Shown here: positions 10,501 through 21,351 of the stretch, in pieces
Numbering within the stretch: the first letter of the stretch is position 1
How the letters are laid out: each line of letters opens with the position of its first letter
Source: Sabethes cyaneus
Lineage: Eukaryota > Arthropoda > Insecta > Diptera > Culicidae
Assembly (NCBI RefSeq): GCF_943734655.1
Contig: NC_071354.1
Span: 43,873,744-43,937,743 of the forward strand
DNA: 64,000 bases
Direction of reading: 5' to 3'
Position numbers and translations under genes: made by a program
The notes under the pieces: model-generated
Database searches by the model: none
What the model was told of the DNA's origin: nothing
What the model saw: only the letters and a program-made list of their open reading frames with translations

Positions 10501-11509
10501 TTTCCCAAATAAAAACTTACGAAATACGGTTTTTTTACGAAGTTTGTTTTTTACGCGAATATTTTTACGCGAAATTCGGAATTTACACAGGTTTTTATGC
10601 GAATTTCGGAATTTACGCGGTTTTTAATTAACCGGGAACGTATCCTTATGTTCAATATTCAATAAATATTAAAACCACTATTTCTCTACTAGCACGCAAT
10701 TAGGCCAAAAAATTGAAGCAATCGCTTACGTGTGTCCTCTCTCGATAATGGTTTGAAAAACACACAATTCCGGCGTAACTTTTCAAAATGACCTATGTAA
10801 CATTAAGAGCTGTTAATACAGTATCATAGACCAATTCTGCTTCTTTTCATCAAGGGGGAACACAAAAATTTGCCTCCGATATGAAAATATAAATCAATTT
10901 TCATTTTTTAGCTAATTCATCTTGTTGTTAATTAGAGCCTAATCAAACAAATGTGCCGGGTAGAGACGCCAAGAACGCTTCTAGCATATTGCGTAAAAAT
11001 CCACACTAAATTAATTAAGTTACTGATACTGCACTTGGAAAATACCAACACATAAATCATCTGACTTTGTTTTGGTCTGCTGCCGAAATACAGCAATCCA
11101 CCGAATAGGCCTTTGGGTGGTGCTGTATGCTCATCGCAATTTCTTAGACTTCTTCAAATACATATAGCTGATTTTTGGTAGGCGATAAGCCTTTAATAAG
11201 CGCCAACAATATGCCAAATATCAACTTCATTTTTAATTGAACAACTAAGAAATACTGGTGGGCGCACGCGCAGTAGCACCCATTGAGTTATTCGGGAGAT
11301 TGCTTTATAACTGTTATGGTTTGTGCCATGCAGGCACGTTCGGCTTGCTGAAAATGTATACCACACAGACACCGTATCGCAATAGTATCGCAGGCCCAAA
11401 ATAAGTGCAGCAAACACATCATTTTTCACGACTATAACTCATTTTTGGGCGCGTTCATTAGGACCAAAATGCACTCAGATATTTAATAAATGTTATCCAC
11501 CCAATTGGT
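10501..11509. other. No gene; short ACGCGAA direct repeats
   Basis: At about 10535-10620 there are four imperfect copies of a TTTTTACGCGAATTTCGGAATT-like unit. The remaining ~900 bp is AT-rich and shows no recognisable element. Confidence 0.45.
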
Positions 11510-12432
11510 ATGAAAATCTTGTCTAGAATTAAGGTGCAGTTGTATTGCGGCGATAAGTCTATTAAGGTGCTAGCATTCCTGGACGAAGGTGCTTCAGTGA
11601 CACTGGTAGAGAAAAACTTAGCAGATCAGTTGGGTATTGTCGGAGTGCAAGAGCGTTTGACGATTAGATGGACAGCAGACGTCGCGCGCGAAGAAAAGGG
11701 ATCTCGACGAATGAATCTATGGGCGTCCGGCGTTGGAGTGGACGCGAACAACAAACTGGTATTACACAGCGTTCGTACTGTTGCGAAACTGACGCTGCCG
11801 TGCCAAAAACTGGATTCAAGCGAGCTGGCTGCACACTACGAACACATGAGAGATCTGCCGATTGAGTCGTATAACGGACAACCGAAACTGCTGATCGGAC
11901 TCAACAACATTCACTCTCTCACCCCCTTAGAAACGAAGGCTGGTGAAGCTGATGAGCCAATCGCAGTGCGATGCAAGCTAGGGTGGACGGTGTACGGACC
12001 GAAATGCCCCACGTTAGCTGATACAGACTGCTATATTGGTTTCCACCAGGAGATTAGCAAAGAAGACCTCCATGATTTGCCTAAAAACCGCTGCACTCTT
12101 GAGGAATCGATGATAGCAGTCCACCAAGAATCTAGCGAGGGCAGACGAATGGACAATAAACGTCGCCAAGAAACTCGGCCGGTCAGTTGCTTAGGCTTCG
12201 ACAACCTAGGACCCTCTAAAGTGCTGGTGAGCCGGCGAAAGACGCAGTGTAGCAAACAGCGGAAGAGAAGCATAGCAGAGGCGGTGATCAAACGAACCGA
12301 GGAACGAATCCAGCAAGGGAACATGAGGGCTGCGGATAGATCAGAAGGCAGTGTACAGAGGTGTGCTTGGCGGTGTTGGAGATTCAGTAAATCCAGAACG
12401 ACCAGGAGTACACTGGATGTTACGGGCGGGGG
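11510..12432 (+). pseudogene. BEL/Pao LTR retrotransposon polyprotein remnant (protease region)
   Basis: The 351-residue open frame starts in a Pao-type aspartic protease domain: LAFLDEGASVTLVEKNLADQLG at residues 21-42 (catalytic Asp25; FLDEGAS replaces the textbook D-S/T-G but is usual in this family). LLIGLNNIHSLTPLETKAGEADEPIAVRCKLGWTVYG at about residues 127-163 ends the domain. After about residue 185 the frame no longer resembles the RT that should follow, so RT, RNase H and most of the integrase are deleted and the sequence runs almost directly into the 3' LTR. The 5' LTR and gag are absent. The stop at 12563-12565 lies inside the LTR, so the C-terminal part of the open frame is LTR sequence. 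Confidence 0.85.
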
Positions 12433-13073
12433 TGTTGCAACACGGCACTCCCCTGTTAAAGAAGGCTGGCTGACAGACCCCTGGCCTGACGTTTGCAAAG
12501 TGAGCAGACTGACAGACCCTTGGTCTGACGTTCAATGTCATGTACGGAGGAAGGAAAGAGTGTAAACAAAGTGATAAATAGTTCTAGCAAGTACGTTGTG
12601 CAATACAACAATTAAAGTTTAACAAATAGAATTTACGTATTAGCCAGGAGTAAATAGAGTGCGGTATAGTGTTTCCGATAGAGAAAGATAGACCTGTAAG
12701 TAAAACAATGAAATTGACGGTGAAACGATTATAATTAAAGTTATACTTACCTGTAGAACGCAATTCCCGTTCAATTGAAGGTTAGCCAGAGGAAACTTTC
12801 TTACCTGTGAAACCAATCATGTACGTTGCTGAAAAAGAAGATTAGATTTAGAAAATACTTACCATAATACCTACCATGTCTATCCGCAGAACCTGGAAAT
12901 TAAACAAAGCTGTTTATTGATTAGTGATAGCGCAAAGTAATAGAGGAAAGCGAAGGAAGATAGAGGATTACTAGAACCACTTCTTGTGAGTATACTGCAG
13001 AATTAGATTAATGATGTCAAACTAATAAATAAATTATTATAGTTTGAGCGACACAAAATAAAGGTCTGCTACA
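12433..13073 (+). mobile_element. 3' LTR of the BEL/Pao element
   Basis: Begins TGTTGCAACACGGC directly after a purine tract (GGGCGGGGG) that would prime plus-strand synthesis, and plausibly ends at GGTCTGCTACA, giving about 641 bp. An AATAAA lies about 15 bp before the proposed end. An internal near-duplication, CTGACAGACCC(C)TGGCCTGACG and CTGACAGACCCTTGGTCTGACG, lies at about 12470-12530. The end is inferred from the TG...CA rule because the 5' LTR is missing and no TSD can be checked. Confidence 0.7.
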
Positions 13074-13179
13074 AAAAGGGTTTCTTTCGAAACAAATATA
13101 GTTTCAACGTAATTTATGAATATTGTTTAGGCTACCGCTTAATAGGCTTAAAATACCCACACGAACCTTATTTCGTCTT
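13074..13179. other. Flank of the BEL LTR
   Basis: AT-rich flank, nothing recognised. Confidence 0.4.
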
Positions 13180-15060
13180 TGCCTAATCATTTTTTTCTCC
13201 TTTTGATGCCCCGCTTTTCCGTCTTTTCTATTACGTTTGTTCTATGTTCGGTTCTTTTTACACTTTCCGGTACGGTTTTAGGTTTCATCTTTTTCTCTTT
13301 CTTCGTTTCTTGCACTCTTTATCATTTTCGTTGGTCCGTTTTGGGGTTTTTCATTTGACTGAAGTTTTTAATGCGTTTTAGTAGAATACAAAGATTGAAA
13401 TTTAAAAAAAACTTTTTCCACAATTGAATTCCCCTAATAACTCTATTCACGATGCTGCTAATACACAATTTTGTCGTAAATAAAATTAATAGTGGAACTC
13501 AATCGTAAAAAAGATTTTCTTTAATTTCAATTTCTTCTTTTTCTGTCCCATTTTCACGTTTTTCGTCCCATGTTTCTTCTTTTGTATCACGTTTGAAGTG
13601 TTTTTTCCGTTTTCGTCGTTTCGTCTATCTCCGTTTTCTCTTTCTCTCTAGCTGTTATTCTTATCAGGATTATATTTTACGCTTGATTTCTCTTCCGTAT
13701 TTTCTTTCTTGTATTTTTCTCTCTCGTTTTTCCTGTCTTATGCTTGCTACTTTCTTTTTTCATCTTTTCCTGTGTTGAATTTCGCCCATGTTACTTGAAA
13801 TTAGAATTGACAATTTTCGCCATATTCACTCTATTTTTCCTCATGCTTTTCATTCACTTTTGTTCTTTTCTTTGTCGTTTCCGTCATTTCTCATTTCTTT
13901 TTTCCCATAGTTTCATCGTTTTCTAAGCCTTTTTATCTCCTTTCCTTTACGTAAATAAGCTTTCTTTAATTTTTTTACCTCCTTTCTTTTAAGTAGAAAA
14001 AGTTTTGTTTAATTTCTATTTCTTCTTTTTCTGTCCCATTTTCCCGTTTCTTGTTCCATCTTTCTCATATCACGTTTGAATTCTTTTTCCCGTTTTCCTC
14101 GTTTCCTCTATATAGCTTTTCTGTTTCTTTCTGGATTTCATTCTTATCCTTATTATTATTTTCTCCTGATTTCTGTTCCGTATTTTCTTTTTTAACTTTT
14201 AACTTTTTTTCTGGGTCCTGACTGTCTGATTTCTAATTTGGCCTTTCCTGAGTCTTAATTTTGCGCTTCGCTCGTTTTTTGTCATCAATTCGACTTTTTT
14301 CTTTTTTTCGGTCCCTTTCGTCTTTCGTTTTTCTAACTTTTTTACATTTAGCTTTAACTTTTGTTTCTATCACGTTTTTTTGCCTTGTTTTGATTATAGT
14401 CACTTTAACAGCTTAGGTCATTCGTGACTTCTGCGGGGTTGGGATTTGAACCCGGGTCCTCGGTGTGAATGCTAACCACTACGCCGGGTTGATCCCCATA
14501 ACGCGTTTTTCGTTTGTTCCGTTTTCGTTTGTTCCGTTCTTCCTATTTTTCCTTCTTTTGTGTCATATTGTGTTTTTCTTTTGCGTTGTCTTTTTTTTAC
14601 TTTTTTTTGTCTGATATTTTCTCTAGGGTGAACCAACCAACGGTTGAAAGCCCCATCAAATAGTAAATAAATGAATGATATTTTCTCTTTTTTTTTCTTT
14701 TTTTCGTAACTATCTTTTCTTCTTTTTTCTCTCTTTTTCAAATCTGTCCTATTTGTCTTCGTTTTCCGCGTTTTCTTCATCTGTTTTCCTTCTTTCCTCT
14801 TATTTTTCTACTTTTCTGTTCTGTTTTGCATGTTTTTCCAGCCTCCTCACCTTCCGTCTTTTCTCTCTTACTCTATTTTTTTCACTTTTTTCACTTTTCA
14901 CGTTCATTTTTTCGTACCATTCTGTCGCGTTTTTGTAGTTCAACTTTTTTCATGTCAGCTTTTATTCTCTCTCTTTCTCCTTTCTCTTACGTGCGCGTTT
15001 TTGCTCTTTATCTATCCCGTTTGCCCAGTTTCTATTGTGCTCTTTTCCGTTTTTTCTCCG
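13180..15060. repeat. 1.9-kb pyrimidine-rich degenerate repeat (TTTTCGTC class)
   Basis: Nearly 1.9 kb in which the plus strand is T+C dominated, built from loosely repeated phrases such as TTTCGTC, TTTCTTTTT, CCCATTTTC and CCGTTTTC. Near-duplicates such as ATTTCTTCTTTTTCTGTCCC at about 13531 and 14024 show it arose by amplification rather than simple slippage. It holds a minus-strand tRNA-derived SINE at 14392-14497. Long open frames here translate to F/S/L-rich low-complexity peptides and are artefacts of composition. Confidence 0.75.
14392..14497 (-). mobile_element. tRNA-derived SINE (family 1)
   Basis: On the minus strand: a box A-like TAGTGGTTAGC (plus 14471-14481) and a box B-like GGGTTCAAATCCC (plus 14441-14453), spaced as in a Pol III type 2 promoter, followed by a non-tRNA body ending AAAGTGACTATAATC. 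A second copy at 46743-46862 shares the head and tail. The tRNA-like part does not fold into an intact tRNA as written, so this is a SINE and not a tRNA gene. Confidence 0.75.
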
Positions 15061-15063
15061 CCT

Positions 15064-15273
15064 GTGACACATTCCAGCGTTACGGGACACAATTAGCACC
15101 CATTGTTACCCTGTGAATCACTTCCTGTTTCACCAATTTTTTGGCAAGTACCTTGTAAAATAATTGTTTAAAGAGTACTTTATGTTCTACTAGAATGCCA
15201 TGGATTTGATGAGACAGGAACCGATCTGCTTGATAGGGATAGTGTCCCGTAACGCTGGAATGTGCCCTGTCAC
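15064..15273. mobile_element. MITE with ~25-bp terminal inverted repeats
   Basis: ACATTCCAGCGTTACGGGAC near the left end is inverted at the right end (GTCCCGTAACGCTGGAATGT), with GTGACA and TGTCAC outside them. The core of about 150 bp has no coding capacity. A clean TSD is not obvious, so the superfamily is unassigned. Confidence 0.7.
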
Positions 15274-15302
15274 ATTTTTCCATTTTTGCTTCTTTTTTTT
15301 GG

Positions 15303-15699
15303 AAGAACCACAGGAGACTGACTACTTCTAGATCTATCGGTAATCCATCTGTGAATATGTTAAGAAACTAGAAGATCTAAGAATTCTAACTGTCGTGGCT
15401 TGGGTTTCTGGCCATTCTGGTAAAACCGGAAATAAATGGGCCAATAAACTTGCTATATCTGGAGTAGAAAAGACCATTTTTAGTCTAGATCCTGCATCAC
15501 CAATTGCGGCACGTTTTATAAAACATAATATTCGATCTTGGTTTTCATCTGAACATAAACATTATTGGAAAAATTTTGAAACACGTCGTCGAACGAAAAG
15601 TTACATTGTTGCCTTGTGATTAGGTGGCAAAATCTCTACTTTTCGTACAAAAACTAGAAAAGAAAGGAAATGTATCGAGGCACTTAAAGTTACTATAAT
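15303..15699 (+). pseudogene. I-type LINE fragment, end of RNase H and C-terminal region
   Basis: The frame around 15395 gives VAWVSGHSGKTGNKWANKLAISG, the C-terminal RNase H block (WVSGHSG with the His; the expected GNExAD Asp has become NKWANK), followed by about 50 residues ending RRRTKSYIVAL. It belongs to the I-superclade RNase H type but is clearly diverged from the copy at 2120-3175. Confidence 0.7.
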
Positions 15700-15703
15700 T
15701 TAA

Positions 15704-16430
15704 CCTTAGAGCGGTCGCGTTAAAAAAAGTTACATAAGCGGTCGCGTCGTGTACTGAGTACACGGCGAATAATACTGCCTATATCTCAGCACTGACATGA
15801 AATAGAAGGTTGCGGTTTTCGACAAAGTTGTTTATCAATTTAAGACGCATCTGGAAACGAACAATAAAGTTTGAAAACTGATCCGCTAGATGGCGCAAAT
15901 GGCGACCAAAACAAATGATTCTAGAATCTCGATACTAGAATCTCTAATATCTCGGGACTGAGAAGAGATAGACGATTGCTGTCTTTGGCAAAGTTGTTTA
16001 TCTGGACGAGATCAATCTGACTGCGGATAACAAAATTCGGAACTGATACGGTAGATGGCGCTTATAACGAGCATATTGAGTTTTTTTTTGGAATATCTCA
16101 GAGTCGTGACGAGATAGACTGTTATTGTGTTCTACAAAGTTATTTGTTCGAACAAGACACATTTGGAAATTCATAACAAAGTTTGAAACTGTCTCAGTAG
16201 GTGGCACGCGTGGTCAAATTATAATCTTATGATGATATCTCATGACCATGATACGATAGAAAGTGGCGGTTTTTGACAAAGTTGTGTGTCTAGACAAGAC
16301 GAATTTGAAAATGATCGGTCAAATTCAGAACTGTCCCGCTAGATGTCGCAGTTGGTAAAATCATATTTCTTTTTGCGATATCTCAGCTTATGTCGAATAA
16401 ACGGTAAAATGGCTTATCTGGTCTGGAAAA
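15704..16430 (+). repeat. Left arm: ~145-bp degenerate tandem units
   Basis: Units start near 15780, 15945, 16090, 16235 and 16375, each with ATATCTCAG, a GAGATAGA-like block, GACAAAGTTGTTT and, near the end, CTAGATGGCGC. The outer 80 bp carries GCGGTCGCG twice and the palindrome GTGTACTGAGTACAC at 15749-15763. Confidence 0.75.
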
Positions 16431-16561
16431 GAACACCAAAATGTTTGTAAATAGTATTCTTTTGACGATTTTCCCAAAACAGAGTTTGTGAATCATCGAC
16501 AATGTTGACAAACTGAATAATGCACATATCACCTAGGGATACATGATACTTATTCAACTTA

Positions 16562-16678
16562 CCCAAGTAGCACACTTACGATACTTTTATTTAAATCAAT
16601 TTATTAATGACTCACATTAGTTGTATAACAATTAGTTGTACAGTTTTATAATGAGTATGTTATTAGGGAAGCTTGCTA
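16562..16678. mobile_element. Diverged copy of the CCCAAGYAGCAC MITE
   Basis: CCCAAGTAGCACACTT at the left and a weaker TTATTAGGG at the right frame a 117-bp segment with internal TTATTAATGACT, resembling the 107-bp copies at 30588-30694 and 44393-44499. The right TIR is poorly preserved. Confidence 0.45.
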
Positions 16679-17046
16679 TGGTATGTTGAGGTAATGCTTT
16701 AAACATTAGAATGTTAGAATTATGTTGACACTTACCATAAAACAATACAAAACGAGCATTTGTTTGTTTTATTTCCTGCTATGATAATGAGAATGAAAAA
16801 TGTACATTAGATTCCTAACAATTCTATAATATTCTTATTACGGTCACTTATATCATACAGGAAATAACACACACGTAATACAAGGAAAGAGTAAAGAATT
16901 CGAGCCCAATGAAAAAAGCAAGCTGTTTTGCAAATGAGTATCAAGAGAGTGCACTTCAGTCGTGTTGTCGCGTTAGCAAAACAAATAGCTTTGGTTTTAT
17001 CATCACGCACACGTTAATAATTGCAAGCATCAACGTTGCCATTATG

Positions 17047-17225
17047 CCTGTCTGCCAAGTTAACTCCGGGATACGTTGCTGGCCCAACAAGCCACTCGTC
17101 GTATGTTCGAGTCTCGACTGGGCGGTGCCGCTTCAGAGTTAATAGGATCTTTGCACTAGCCCAGTGATTTTCCTGTACTCTAATAACCGGCAGCGATATC
17201 TATCGATAAAGAAGGGTCAAGTTCT
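17047..17225 (+). mobile_element. tRNA-derived SINE (family 2)
   Basis: The head contains CTGGCCCAACAAGCCACTCGT and a box B-like GTTCGAGTC at 17105-17113. The body reads GAGTTAATAGGATC...TTTGCACTAGCCC...CCTGTACTCTAATAACCGGC...GATAAAGAAGG. The same order occurs in reverse at 47589-47771 and, without the head, at 57012-57115. It lies inside the piggyBac-like element. Box A is degenerate. Confidence 0.7.
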
Positions 17226-17984
17226 GAAGGACGTTTATATCCATGCATGGTTTTGCTTTGCTGATAAATCTAGATTTTACCAGATTTTTTATTGCATGCC
17301 AGACAAAGTTCTAAATCTTCCAGATATTTGGTAATGTCCCAGATTTTTGCCAGATTTTTGTTTTTCCGTTCTGCAAAGGAGTCATCGCTCCTAATTTCAG
17401 ACAACATTTTGTACCGGCGTTGATCAAAACTGGCAAGACGTTTCCCGAAAAAGTCCTCCCCATCGGTCAAATTGATCGCCAAATTTTGACATTTATTCGT
17501 GTTTGCCAGGTTTTCGAATAAACCTATTAGCGACCCTGGGAAGAATAGGGACTCAAACACTCTAAAATATTTTTTTAAGAATGTGATGGAAACGCAGCAC
17601 GGGTTTCCAGGAATCTTGTTCTGGTGATATTTCTATATAGACGATGTAGACGACGAAATTGCTTCGTCAAAAGCATTTTGATCAGTCTGTGCTCTTCATC
17701 TTGTCTTTTGATAAAAGTTGAAGCAATACGTATCAATTGCTTCTTTCAGGAAACCATAAAAATAGCTGTTGATTGACTGGAATTGACAACGCAATCGATG
17801 ATGAAAAGGACAACGATACGTTATCTAACGTGTTTTGACTACAGAAACCACTTTGTAGCGAACAGCAGTGTTCTATGCCATCATGGTTCCGCAATATTCC
17901 GAAAATAATTTGATTTTCTCATCATCTCCACCTACTACTACTTCATTCCGAATTTAATTTACCTTCATCGGAAGCATATTGACA
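17226..17984. other. Interior of the piggyBac-like element, unassigned
   Basis: Contains repeated CCAGATTTTT phrases at about 17278-17365 and otherwise AT-rich DNA with no transposase motif. Confidence 0.4.
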
Positions 17985-18626
17985 TGATAAACAACTTTGT
18001 CGAAAACATCAACCTTCTATCTCGTCACGGTTCGGAAATATCGCCAAATGAATTAAATTTCACCGTATACTCCATCTAGCGGACTAGTTCCAAACTTCAG
18101 AGTTCGTTACCAAATGCGTCTTGGCTTTACAAACAACTTTCTAGTAAATAGTAACCTTTTAGCTCATTACGGTTCTAAAATATTCTTAAATGAATTTAAT
18201 TGCTTCATTATTAGCGCCATCTAGCGAATCAGTTCCGAATTTTGTTGTATATCACGGGATGTGTCTTAACTAGATAAGCAACTTTGTCGAAAGTCGCAAC
18301 CTTCTATCTATTCACAAACTTGAGTTATTGCCCGCCGTGTACTCAGTACACGACGCGACCGCTTGCGTAACTTTTTTCATTTCAAAAAAGTTACGTTAGT
18401 GGTCGCGCTGGTGTACTGAGTACACGCGCGCGGACACACCATTTTTACAAGCATCTTTCGACCACTTTTTTTATTTCTTTTTTCTATATTTTGGCATCAT
18501 TAGAAAGAGGAAGAGTAGATCTTCGAATACAACCAAAACCTGGTGTGATTTGATTAAAATTTCGATGATTTTTTCGCGTTTTTCGAAAACGCGTGTACTC
18601 AGTACACTAGCGCGACCGCTCTAGGG
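17985..18626 (-). repeat. Right arm: inverted copy of the degenerate units
   Basis: The same phrases as the left arm in reverse orientation (AACAACTTTGTCGAAAA, CCATCTAGCGG). Three copies of the palindrome GTGTACTSAGTACAC lie at 18337-18351, 18411-18425 and 18593-18607, each next to GCGGTCGCG or GGTCGCG. The right arm carries about 250 bp of extra outer sequence compared with the left arm. Confidence 0.75.
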
Positions 18627-18630
18627 TTAA

Positions 18631-20399
18631 CAAAAAAAAGTACAAGTACAAAAGTACAGGCTTGACGTAGGACGAATGTAGAGCAATTCGTCTCCCAATG
18701 ATAAAAGCGATGATTTTTATATGAATTTCATGTATACCCAAGTTGCGCATTAAAGGATTGTGTTCATACATGTGAGAAATTCATAATTTCAACTCTTCAG
18801 ATAACTTAAATTGTGAACCTGAAATAGTCCGTTTGTTAACCTTGAATTCTCAAATTTCTGAATCGTGATGTCCATTGTCAACGTTCGTTACCTTATCCGG
18901 GGAAGCTGAACAACAGCTGAAGCTCAACAATTTTCGATCGGATTCTATAGGGTGTAAATTAAATACAATCATAAGGAAGCTTAACCCATAGCTATTAGCA
19001 TACATAGCATAGCATAGCATACATATTTCTGTCATCCGTGCTAGGGAAGTATTGACGTGGGAAGGCAAAAAATGAAAATAATGAAATGATGGATAGTCAT
19101 CTAATAGGGTAAGGAACGAGTTAAGCAGTGTCACCTATTTTAATCAGTTGAACATAAATGATCTGAAAATGCACTTTTTTATTCATATTTTCAAAATCTT
19201 TTGATAGGATCATCTTCACAAATCACTTAACCATACATTTGATTCACACATACACAATTTATTGGGTTTTCGACAAGAAATATGATGAATTAAAAATTGT
19301 TGTCCAAAAACGTACATTTTTCAGCTGCTACAGGCAATCACCACCTCGCTACTAACCAATCCATCACATTTTTCAGCACTTATTACAACCACTCTAAAAG
19401 TCAAGCACTCAATTGTCACATACCATATTATTCACTCTCTTTTTTTCTATTATCTAAGGCTTTGTCACTAGCCGAAAGTTTTATTATTTTTTAACAAAAC
19501 TGAAAACAAATTCTGAATTGACGGAACCAGCTGCAGCACAACTGATGCACTATCGTGTTGCCAAGACACTGTTTCGGTTCTGGAAATAAGAATTTTAAGC
19601 TTGAAATTAACTGAAACCTCCTATGGTGAAAACGTGGTTCAATACTTTCAAGAGAAATGTATGTTCATAATTAATTGTTCTTCATTAAAAACAACACAAA
19701 AGACAGCTTTTTCAATAATTTTCGAAGATTTTCTCAGTGATTTAATAAAGCAACGATGTGTTTCAATGTTATTTGCTTTGACAACACTGTTCTGAGTCGG
19801 ATCGTTTGTACTGCTATATGTTTACCTCTTTTGTTCTCCCACCATCCTTATGAACAGCGAGTGAGACGTCAAACTCGCAGTTTCCCATAAGAACACCAGA
19901 GAATAAAAGAGACGACGAATACCGTTTGCCGAACGGTGCGGAGAGTATATGCCCCGATAAACAATTTAGACAGATGGCATTTTACGCATCTATGCCGATA
20001 CGCTATGCCGATTACGCATCAGGTGCCGATTAGTAGGTCGTGGATAGAAACGTGAACTTACTGAATAGAGGGAAAAGTTCGAGGGATTTTTTAAGGGGAC
20101 GTAAAAAAATTCAGATTTCAGGATTGCTTAAAAAAGCACCTTGCGGGTGAAAATGGGTTCGGTCTGTTCAAAATTAGTTCCGCCGCTCCAACTTTTAAAG
20201 CGAAACATCAAAAGTTTAGCTCAACAATAGTGTCTTCCAATGGTAACAGCTTGAAGAACTAAAGATAGCAAGAAGATTGGTATGCTGATATCCCCCACTT
20301 AGTCAACCCATCGCTTGTAATAAGGTAAAACAATCAGTGACCCGCTTAGACTGCTTAAAACTAGTTCTTTACCATATTTTATCAATTATTTAACGTCTG
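18631..20399. other. No gene recognised
   Basis: AT-rich DNA. Minor features: a short CATAG repeat at about 19004-19022; CGCATC/GCCGAT phrase repeats at 19985-20035; and TTAAGGGGACGT at about 20089-20102, which resembles the TTAAGGGGACAT terminus of the MITE at 59207-59506 but has no partner nearby. Open frames are short and unsupported. Confidence 0.4.
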
Positions 20400-20545
20400 T
20401 TAACGTCTCAGTCTGGCGGATGACTGAGTTATAAGCGTGCAAACTATAACCACTTTTCGTTACATGTTCCCTTTTCGTTTTTCTAAAGTGCACCCCCATG
20501 TAGATAGAATAGAAATCAAAGACGTAGTCCTACGTCAAAAAGACA
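20400..20545 (-). mobile_element. Helentron 5' end fragment (minus orientation)
   Basis: On the minus strand this begins TTTTTGACGTAGGACTACGTCTT and continues to a TTTGCACGCTTATAACTCAG block, paralleling the 5' end at 5475 (TTTGAACGCTTATAGCTCAG). It ends without coding sequence and is an isolated 5' terminus, head-to-head with the element that starts at about 20655. Confidence 0.55.
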
Positions 20546-20874
20546 TTTCATAACTGAAAAATTGGAATGTTCTACCTTATTTAATGTTCACGTGTATCAA
20601 TGTGCATCCATTTAAAATACATCATATCGAATGTTCGCAAATAGAGTTTTGATTATTTAATTTTTGACGTAGGACTACGTCTTTGTTTACTATACTGGGA
20701 CTGGGTAGCACTTTGTAAAAACGAGAAATAGAAGTGTAACGTTTGAATGAAATATTTCAAACGCTAATAGCTACTATACTACTGAACGAAACATAACAGT
20801 TAATATGTCGTTGGATAGATAAAATGTCCAGCAATTTTATAGTAACATACTAATAATAATTTTTTATACGCTAA

Positions 20875-21180
20875 ATAGTGAAAATGTGTGTAAAGATTCA
20901 AGGTCGAATTTTTCCATACATTTCCCTTGTTATCGCCTAGCTTCACAGGCACGGACGACAATTAGATACACCAAAGGATTTGGATCCAAATGATAACCTT
21001 GAGACCACTTTGTAAGCCACACCCCTTTTCCAATCCAATCGGCAACATCGATGGCTATTGACGGCAACACCGGTCCCAAAGACAAGCAAAATCAGAGGGC
21101 AATGGCCAACGTGAATCCCACACGATGCACTTAACATTACATTTTGCATTATCCCCATCGCAGACATGCGAAATTGTTCG
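20875..21180. other. Segment between Helentron 5' end and tandem array
   Basis: AT-rich, then a GC-richer ~230 bp containing GGCAACATCGATGGCTATTG and GGCAACACCGGT, phrases that recur in the tandem units (GGCAACACCGATTG). It may be a diverged partial unit. Confidence 0.4.
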
Positions 21181-21286
21181 ATAGCTTGCTCAATCAGTGT
21201 CGGACAATCATTTAAGCAGCAGCAGCCGATATGGTTTCCCCCACCACCTACACTAGCTTACAAGCAGCAGCGGCAGTGCCAGTGAC

Positions 21287-21351
21287 TATAAAATGGTACT
21301 CTTGGTTCGCCGTCTGCACATTCATCGCACAATCGCACTGACGGACGGTCA
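21287..21351 (+). promoter_or_regulatory. Core promoter of tandem unit 1 (TATA, Inr-like, DPE-like)
   Basis: TATAAAAT at 21287-21294; ACATTC at 21318-21323 (one mismatch to the arthropod initiator TCAKTY, A+1 = 21320); GGTCA at 21347-21351, exactly +28 to +32 and a full match to the DPE consensus RGWYV. The TATA T lies at -33. Function is inferred from motif spacing only. Confidence 0.6.

Larger units (their letters stand above)
15704..18626. mobile_element. piggyBac-like element with long repetitive inverted arms, TTAA target
   Basis: Flanked by TTAA at 15700-15703 and 18627-18630. The termini are CCTTAGAGCGGTCGCG and, inverted, CCCTAGAGCGGTCGCG. The CCC(T)TAGA start and TTAA target fit the piggyBac superfamily. 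The inverted arms are long (about 15704-16430 and 17985-18626) and themselves consist of ~145-bp degenerate units containing GACAAAGTTGTTTATC and GCTAGATGGCGC. No piggyBac transposase remains. The 1.5-kb interior holds a MITE and a SINE, so the element is non-autonomous and old. Confidence 0.75.

Noticed and set aside
12031..12541. Minus-strand frames of 155 and 66 codons opposite the BEL remnant.
   Set aside because: Antisense shadows with no motif; the plus-strand protease domain is clear.
14392..14497. A possible tRNA gene on the minus strand (good box A and B).
   Set aside because: The sequence around the boxes does not pair as a cloverleaf, and a second copy with the same non-tRNA tail exists at 46743, so it is a SINE.
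14675..15116. Overlapping open frames rich in F, S and L.
   Set aside because: They arise from the T+C-biased repeat; no motif, and frames on all phases look alike.
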